Assembly: GCA_002914845.1 (NCBI GenBank) | Contig: JXTC01000511.1 | Span: forward strand, 144,426 to 208,425 | Reading direction: 5' to 3' | Length of the DNA: 64,000 nucleotides | Source of the DNA: Trema orientale | Taxonomy: Eukaryota > Streptophyta > Magnoliopsida > Rosales > Cannabaceae | Part shown: positions 57,451 to 64,000 of the stretch, one piece after another | Layout: every line of letters begins with the position of its first letter | How positions within the stretch are numbered: position 1 is the first letter of the stretch | Notes under the pieces: model-generated | The model's input: only the letters and a program-made list of their open reading frames with translations | Database searches by the model: none | Told to the model about the DNA's origin: nothing | Position numbers and translations under genes: made by a program

Positions 57451-59628
57451 TCACAGCCTTGAATTAATACTTCCACTATTCCCTGCAAACGCCAAGAACT
57501 TGGAATCACTTTCCAACACAGCCATTTGCCGATCTTCCAACGTCACAAAAGCTTCAATCTCCTTATCATTGCTCCCTTGTGAGTCGATCAAGATAATCAG
57601 GTTCCTAAACTCCGACCCGACCTTCCCATGGGCCCCGACCCAAACTGGATTCCCGAACCCGAAATCCACCTCGTTGAAGAAGCTCTTCCAGTTAGTGAAG
57701 GCAAAAATGTCCGGCTTTTCGGACTCCAAAGAGAGCATTGCCTCGAGCTGGTTGACGAACTCCGAAACCGGCTCGAACCCGGCTTCGCCAACCATAGTCT
57801 CTAAGTATTCGCCGTTGAACTCGGCCACCATTTCGCTGGTCAACGCCACCAGTTGACTCAGCTCGAGCTTGGCCTTCTCGGCCGGGTTCACGACGATGGA
57901 GGCCCACCAGAACAGGTTCCCGGTGCAATTCTCGAGAGAGAGAGCTTTCTTCATTCTGGGCCTCATGTTGACGGCGTGGGCCGCGATGGAGGTCCTCGGC
58001 GAGCCCGACACGGCCCAGGAGGCCACCATGGCGTGCTTCCATATGAAACAGCTGACGGCGTCGTTTCGGGTCGGGGACGGGACTCGTTCGCTTTTGGCTA
58101 GGGATTTCAACGTGGCTATGGCTTTGTTGTCGAAGAAGAATCTCCTGGTCACGTAGTTGCTCTTCTTGAACCATAGCTGGTCCATTAGGGCAAGAGAGTT
58201 GGAGGGCAAATCCGTCAATGGCGGAAACAGCGTTGCTGCTTTGGATAGATCTGGAGGAACTACTTTGTCTGGTGCCCTAGTCGTTAAAGCGGCCCATGAC
58301 TTGAGAAAATGGCCCAATGTTGCTCCGTCGGACTTCTTGTGGCAGACCGATACTCCGAGGGCTATTCCGCCGCATGTGAAAAGGTTCACCTGTGAACATT
58401 TTGGAGTACTAGTGTCTATAAAACAATATCTTTACACTTCCACAATCAAATTTTGAAGGTTTTTTTCTGGAGTCAAAATGAATAAAAGTATATTTCTCTT
58501 TCATTAGAAATTTGGGGAAAAAAAAAGAAAAAAAATTTTAAAGAACAATGTTATAAAGTATTAGGGGATGGCTACGATAGGAGCGTCCTACGTAGGGTCA
58601 TGCCTTAATTATCGTTGGATGGGAATCTGTGGAGAATAACAGGAATCTGTGGAGAATCTATTTATATACAGATTCTCATCCAACGGTGAATAGACAGGGC
58701 CCTACGTAGGGGCGCCCTTACTGTAGACGCGCCCAAAGTATTAATAGTAGTCAACACCACAATGATATGTCTGTCTGTTATTGAATGATTCTAATTAATA
58801 AACTGAGTCTCACATGGACTCTATTTGCATTATAATTATAATTAATCAGTGATATATTAACACATCATTGTAATGCTGAGTATTATTGATACTCCTAGCA
58901 ATACTCTTTTGGTAAAACGATTCTTTTGCACTTTCAAACTTACTTTTCCGAGGATTTAAGGTTTATATAGGTTAATAGTGAATTCTTTCTCGAGTAAATT
59001 ATAGAAAACCAAAAAAAAAATTGAAAAATTTTGTTCATGTTATATGGTACCACTTAATGATTTTGTATCAAATGATACTTTTCAAGTTCCAAAAAATCAA
59101 GATTTTGGACGGTATATAGTTTAGAAGCTGAGTAATGAATTCCTTGCCTAGTAGCTAAATATTAATTTATAAGATTTTGGTGACTAATTAAGAGATGTTC
59201 ACCTGAATTGCAAGCTGAGGACCTGAAGTTTCCCTTTCCTTGCTAAAAGGATGGAAAGCAACGAACTTGTTAAGCGACTCAGTTTCTCTGAGCTGCAAAT
59301 AGTCAGACATACGACAGTTGACTCGGGCTTCCGAGTAAGGCACGCCGGCGTCGAAATCATCAATGTAGAGATTGTTCTTAGTCCTGCCGGAGAAAGGGTA
59401 GAATAGAGTTAGGGCTTCAGACAGAGATTTCTTCAACTGGATTAGTAGGGTTTTATGGAGATTGAAGTTTGGATCACTAATGGAGTAGAAGAGGAGCACT
59501 TCCGGGTATGTTACTGGAGTGAGCTGATCAAATAGACATATTTTTTGGGGTTTAAGATGGTCAAGTGATGAGACATTGGATGGTTTGATTGTTTCTCGAA
59601 AAAATATGGTCACCTCCATGTTAACCAT
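57451..59628 (-). CDS. BAHD acyltransferase, vinorine synthase-like (two exons)
   Basis: Predicted acyl-CoA-dependent O- or N-acyltransferase of specialised metabolism, probably cytosolic. Exon 1 is 59628-59203 and exon 2 is 58389-57451. The 813-bp intron has a GT donor (59202-59201) and AG acceptor (58391-58390), phase 0, between AIQ and VNLF, the usual intron site of this family. The product is 454 residues, normal for BAHD enzymes. The catalytic motif HKKSD (HXXXD) is at residues 159-163. The structural motif is DFGFG at 384-388 instead of the usual DFGWG. The MEVTIFFRETIKPS start and GNLFWWASIV resemble the vinorine synthase/deacetylvindoline acetyltransferase clade; the substrate cannot be read from sequence. 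No stops or frameshifts are visible, so it looks intact. Met1 (59628) or Met4 (59619) may be the start; Met4 fits the family and the TATA position better. A MULE-type MITE sits in the intron. No neighbouring gene lies within the window. Confidence 0.93.
58564..58734. mobile_element. Mutator-type MITE in the BAHD intron
   Basis: 171 bp with imperfect inverted arms of about 60 bp (GGGGATGGCTACGATAG on the left; GGGCGCGTCTACAGTAAG is the inverted right end). Flanked by a perfect 9-bp duplication AAAGTATTA (58555-58563 and 58735-58743). It can fold into a hairpin around AATCTG-rich central repeats. It lies inside the 58390-59202 intron, clear of both splice sites. Confidence 0.9.
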
Positions 59629-59653
59629 TTCTAATCGAACCGTCCTGGAGAGA

Positions 59654-59660
59654 TTATATA
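59654..59660 (-). promoter_or_regulatory. Probable TATA box of the BAHD gene
   Basis: The minus strand reads CTTTATATAATCTC. It lies 26 nt upstream of Met1 and 35 nt upstream of Met4. With a normal TATA-to-start spacing, transcription would begin at or just before Met1, which favours Met4 as the translation start. Confidence 0.5.
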
Positions 59661-60416
59661 AAGAAGAAGTTATAATTGTTTTGTTAAAAATCTATTTATG
59701 AAACATTTATTAGGCCTGGAAAATTAATGGGACCAGCCTGAAGAAAAATTAAATGCTGGACAGTCATCCAATAGAGATGGGACATTTTTCTTAGGCCATA
59801 ATGGCATGATCTACCTATCTAGCTGGTTTCATTCCTTCGCCCATCAAAACTATTAATTGGCCACGTCATCATTAGCTGCATATGCCCAAACTAGTGTTGT
59901 TTTCCTTCAGCCAAAATGGCAAAAGTTTTTGGTCAAACTGTCTATGTATTTAATCAGTCAGGAGCGTGTCATTTTCAGCAAGCGGGGCAGATGACAATTA
60001 ATTGTGTTTTCCAGGTCCATCGTCTGTAGTTATATGTCACATGTATCATAATTATAAAAGATAATTTTGCAGGATTTTTTTTTTCTTTGTGTGTAGGTTA
60101 CGTATTTCAATTGAACGGATCGTTATTCAAGTAGAAATAACTTCAGTATATTGTGGAATGGGCTCATATATATGTGAGTATCTAATCCTCTACCTTCTTT
60201 CCAATTTTTCTAAAGTTGAATATCAAATCTAGTGCCGAGAGTTTATTAGTTATACACTTAACGCTTATATAATTGCATGAGTATGGGCAATAGCCGCAAG
60301 CCCATGCTATATCCAAGATCTCTCTGATCTATTTGTCTAATTAGGTTATGACTTAGTGCTTGTGATGTGAAGAGTATTAATTTATTTTCACTTCTTTTAA
60401 TAAAATAAATACATTC
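59661..60416. other. BAHD upstream region
   Basis: AT-rich non-coding sequence with no open frame or transposon ends. It presumably includes the promoter of the minus-strand BAHD gene. I see no motif I would name with confidence. Confidence 0.5.
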
Positions 60417-60958
60417 AAGGCATTTTTGGATACACTTTTGTGTTCTGTTTTCTGTTTAAATAAATAAAATTTATAATTTTTTTGGAAAACATGCTTGGTA
60501 ACATTGTTTTTATTTTCTGTTTTTAAAAATTGTAAACAAAATTTTTAAAAATAATTGAAATGAAAATTCTCACTTCCAAAATATTTTTAAACAAAAAGTA
60601 AAACAAGAAAGTGGTATTTTTCTAAATAAAATTTCTAAGTAGTATTTTTGTAAATGAACCTTTAAAAGCGATATGTTTCTAAATAAAAAGTTTTAAAAAG
60701 TGTTTTAGTAAATAGTATTTTGCTAAATAAATTTTTAAAAGTGATAGTTTTATAAATAAAGTTTTAAAAATGATACTTTTCTAATTAATTTTTATAGTTG
60801 CCAAATGTGCTTATGTTTTTTGTTTTTAAAAATTAAAATTATTTCATATGTTACCAAGAAAGTTTTTTATTTTTAAAATTTGAAAATATAAACAAAATTT
60901 TTGTTTTTGTTTTCAATATTTATAAACAAAAAATTAAAAATGTATCCAAATATGGCCT
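60417..60958. mobile_element. Foldback MITE-like element
   Basis: Left end AAGGCATTTTTGGATACAC; the inverted right end is AAGGCCATATTTGGATACA. The interior is A/T-rich with many short TTTTAAAA-type stretches. The ends resemble GGGCC-TTTGG-type PIF/Harbinger (Tourist-like) ends, but the short target duplication is ambiguous. Confidence 0.6.
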
Positions 60959-61315
60959 TAAGGTCATGTTTGATTCGTAGAATGGAATTAGAATCATAAT
61001 AAAAATCGTAATGGAATAGAATTAGAATAGGAATGTCAATGATATTTTATTATTTGGTTGAAATTTGGGATCATTTATGAATTAAAGATTATTATGTTTA
61101 GTGGAAAAACTGAGTATTAAAATTTTTGTAAAATGATGGAAATCTAATTCCATTGGTAGTAAAGTGGAATATTAATAATTCTACCATTTAATATAATTGT
61201 GATTCCAATAGAATCACAATTTTTTTGCTAAAATTACAACCAAATAAAAAAAATGTATTTTTTTTAGAATCACCTTTTTATTCCAAGATTGATTCATTTG
61301 AACCAAATATAACCT
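60959..61315. mobile_element. Second foldback MITE-like element, abutting the first
   Basis: Left end AAGGTCATGTTTGATTC; the inverted right end is AAGGTTATATTTGGTTC. The interior has inverted GGAATTAGAATC and GATTCCAATAGAATC blocks. It begins where the previous element ends. Superfamily uncertain (PIF/Harbinger-like ends). Confidence 0.6.
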
Positions 61316-61825
61316 TTGCGTTTCTTAATTAACATTGTAAATATGTAGTCTTATTTGGACAATGATCAAGGAATACATCCACTATATACTTGATGAGTAA
61401 AACAGTAATTAATCGGTCCCACATCCAACAGCCGATCGAGGTAGCAACGAAATGGACCATATCCCTTATATCCAAAGGTTGTAATAGCCTCAACTTATTG
61501 AATAATGGGTTCTAAAAAGGAAAAGAAAAAAAAAAAGAAATTAACAGGTTGTTTTTGCAGTTGCACCTTTAATGTGCTAACAGGACAGTCCTCTATATTA
61601 CTATTATATATCACATGTACTAGTTCTTTGGAGCTATATTCATACATCATCATTTAAAAGCGGTCATTTAAATTAAGCGGGAACATGCTACATATAATCA
61701 TCCTTGAGTTCTTACTAAGTGATCACGTTAGGCTTGCCCACTGCATTTGTGACATTTAAAAACGTAACTAAAACTAGCTTTTAGTAACAATTATTGCAGC
61801 ACTAGCACTCGTCACTCACTGACAT
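61316..61825. other. Spacer, no gene seen
   Basis: AT-rich sequence without frames, repeats or RNA genes that I can support. Confidence 0.5.
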
Positions 61826-61830
61826 ACAAT

Positions 61831-63426
61831 TGTTGGATTTAAAATGATTTTCGCAGCAGAAGATTGGCCCAGGAACTTTCAAAAATTTTCTCAAAACAAT
61901 TGACTATATGAGTGCATAATATTAATTCATAACAAATAGGAATATACAAAGAGAATATATCTTATACCTCAAGCACGATCCTAGCTTTTCTATCTTCTAA
62001 ACTACGATCCTCCAATCCAAGCCTTAAGCACAACTAGGTAAACGTGTGGGCGTTGCGTACAATTTCTTAAAATTCACATTTTAGGCCCTTGCAATATTCT
62101 CAATACATGAGATTGCAAGAGTTTGTTCTATAGAGAATAGGAAGACTCTCTTCTTTTTCTCTCTAGTTTATGGAGGCTCTGTAGAAAATAATACGCTGTG
62201 TATCTCTCTTTTTAGCTAGGGTTTCACCTTATATATATATATTTATTAAACTATTTAATAAATAAATATATTAGTCAAACTAATATATATTACTTTACCG
62301 TACGCTTTAAGAAGAACGTGATTATATATATTTAAATTAATTAATTAATAACAATTATTAATTATTGTAGACAAATAATTTATCTAGATAAAGTATGCAG
62401 TAACAGAAATAATGTAATATCTAGTACAGTGTTTGTAAGAGGTGAAATTGGGGATATATAGACCTGTAATTCAAGCTCCAATAAATTATGACAATTAATT
62501 AAACTCTTTAATTAATTTGTCTAATTTATTAATTCCAGTATTACTCCACTAAAAATCTGGAATTGCACTCTTAAAATTACAGAATTAATTTACTCAGAAA
62601 ACAGCGAGCAGTCTATCAATTTAATCATTACATGTAGTTCAATCTTCCATAGACAATTTATAATTGGAGCTAGGTTATATTCCATTTACCTTTCCAATTA
62701 CATCTTTATCCTTGTGTACTATTGATTCTCCAATGAACAATTAATTTATAAATCTATTATAAAATAAGTACTCAAACTGTTCAAGTCCTGAATCAATACA
62801 CAAGGGAATCATCTTTCTAGCTTCCTAATGGAAGGAATGGATTCCATATCTGTAAATTACATTCCCAGCTACTCATTTCATCGTGCTCCCAAGATACAAG
62901 TATTTCGGTCTGTTTACAAAAGAAACCTTTAACAAGTATGTTAAAGATCATAATGTTATAAATAGGAGTTTCTAACTACTCAGGATTAAGATTGATCTAC
63001 ATATTGATCATCTAGTGACATCATTTGAACTCTTAACAGTTAATGGACTTTATGTAAGATTCAAATTATGTCTGGTTCAGTCGTATATAATCGAATTATA
63101 TAAAGTACCTCCATTGTGATGTCAACACATCAATAGTCCGGATAAGACTATTACATTCTCAATGTTAATGGACCGTACTAATGATATTTAATTAAAGATC
63201 CCATACTTTAATTAATTATTACGGACTATATTTAGTTTATTATCTATAAATTTAATCCTCATGTATATAACACTTATATACTAAATTTATGGTCACATAA
63301 ATAAACTAGGGATTTTCTGATATTTAAAGACATACCAATTATACACAAATTCAAATAGAAAAATATCATTTTATTAATTCAATAAATATCCAAAATATAC
63401 ATACTTTTAGGGTATAAACCCTAACA
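61831..63426 (-). mobile_element. Solo Ty1/copia LTR with perfect target duplication
   Basis: The plus strand starts TGTTGGATTTAAAATG and ends ACCCTAACA; on its own strand it opens TGTTAGGGTTTATACCC, like other copia LTRs here. Flanked by ACAAT on both sides (61826-61830 and 63427-63431). Length is 1596 bp with no internal region. A TA-rich stretch at 62229-62243 is the likely LTR TATA region on the minus strand. Given the intact duplication it is comparatively young. Confidence 0.9.
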
Positions 63427-63431
63427 ACAAT

Positions 63432-64000
63432 AATGTTACTAAAAATCTTATTGACATTTTAGTATACATTTTAGTTACATTTAAAATGTTACTGTTTGAT
63501 AGCAGTTGTAACGCCATTAAAGTCTTTTTTTTTTTAAATAATAATAATTGTGGCATTTCATGATGCCACTTAAGAGTTCAAATTAAACAATATTATTTTA
63601 AACATATAATAAACTGCGTACGTTAATTAATTTCCGGAAAAAAAAAAAAAAAAGAAAGCTAGATAACAATTATTGCATCATCGACATTTCATAATATTAC
63701 ATATATATTTGCATATTATTTTATCCTAATTCAAGTTTGAGACGTACGTTCAAAACAAGGTGCACTACTAGTAGGTATTTGCCTTACCACAGACCTCTTT
63801 TCTGTGGTGAAATGCTTCTCTAACACGCCAAGATTACAAACACTTCTTAGGTGCATTTTCAAAAGTCACATTATGTTACAATGTATTAAAACGAAATTGT
63901 ATGCAAAGTTGCCAATTCATAATTTCTCACTATAGACATGCGTGATACTTCTTCCTTTAATTTGGCATCCGCTACCATATATAGGAATTAGATGGGCATA
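63432..64000. other. Right-end spacer, no gene seen
   Basis: AT-rich sequence. A run near 63760 (GGTGCACTACTAGTAGGTATTTG) looks a little like a transposon end but has no partner in the window. Confidence 0.4.

Noticed and set aside
57500-58456. Plus-strand and alternative minus-strand frames over the BAHD exon 2 (for example 57692-58174 minus, 57869-58156 plus)
   Set aside because: They overlap the clear BAHD frame, have no domain, and exist because the exon is GC-rich.
63755-63790. A possible CACTA-like end (GCACTACTAGTAGG)
   Set aside because: No partner end, no target duplication and no subterminal repeats are seen before the window ends.

Overview
The window is nuclear DNA from a flowering plant, most likely a eudicot. 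It is very AT-rich, with sparse genes, nested transposons and an intron-split BAHD acyltransferase. I cannot name the species. Only one gene looks like a working host gene: a two-exon BAHD acyltransferase on the minus strand (57451-59628) near the right end. Nearly everything from 5.2 to 54.3 kb is transposable-element sequence, most of it decayed and layered.

Left end (1-5.2 kb): an AT-rich tandem repeat of about 360 bp units, a palindromic minisatellite, a 96-base assembly gap, and single-copy AT-rich DNA with no gene I can support. 5.2-9.9 kb: a truncated chromovirus-type Ty3/gypsy fossil on the minus strand with a 2.2 kb LTR. 9.9-14.0 kb: a minus-strand Ty1/copia fossil that abuts the LTR and leader of a second copia fossil. 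14.0-16.0 kb: a solo Ty3/gypsy LTR.

Centre (17-49.5 kb): two related CACTA (En/Spm) DNA transposons. CACTA-A (17762-27156) is bounded end to end, with matching TIRs and an ATA target duplication. It sits inside an unidentified repeat-family ORF whose uninterrupted paralogue is at 45.6-46.1 kb. It carries remains of a TNP2-type transposase, a Transposase_24-type second gene and an Ulp1/C48 peptidase region. CACTA-B survives as three pieces in two orientations (28294-31768 minus, 31948-36451 plus, 46641-48491 plus). Their order on CACTA-A coordinates and their flanks show they were one insertion. Their breakpoints lie in Ty3/gypsy sequence, so the region has been rearranged by overlapping inversions or by a circular intermediate. 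Two single-N joins (922 and 37023) each sit between two near-identical copies, so 361 bp and 2001 bp are probably counted twice by the assembler.

Right part (49.5-64 kb): a copia LTR with a hAT-type MITE inside, a 2.6 kb solo gypsy LTR, a roughly 3 kb spacer, the BAHD gene (with a Mutator-type MITE in its intron), two abutting foldback elements, and a solo copia LTR with a perfect 5-bp target duplication. Several small elements have exact target duplications, and some have an empty paralogous site in the same window, so the insertion history can be read directly.

I found no tRNA, rRNA or CRISPR array, and no new multi-gene system. The best leads are the dispersed CACTA-B element, the unidentified ORF family, and the hairpin-forming repeats.
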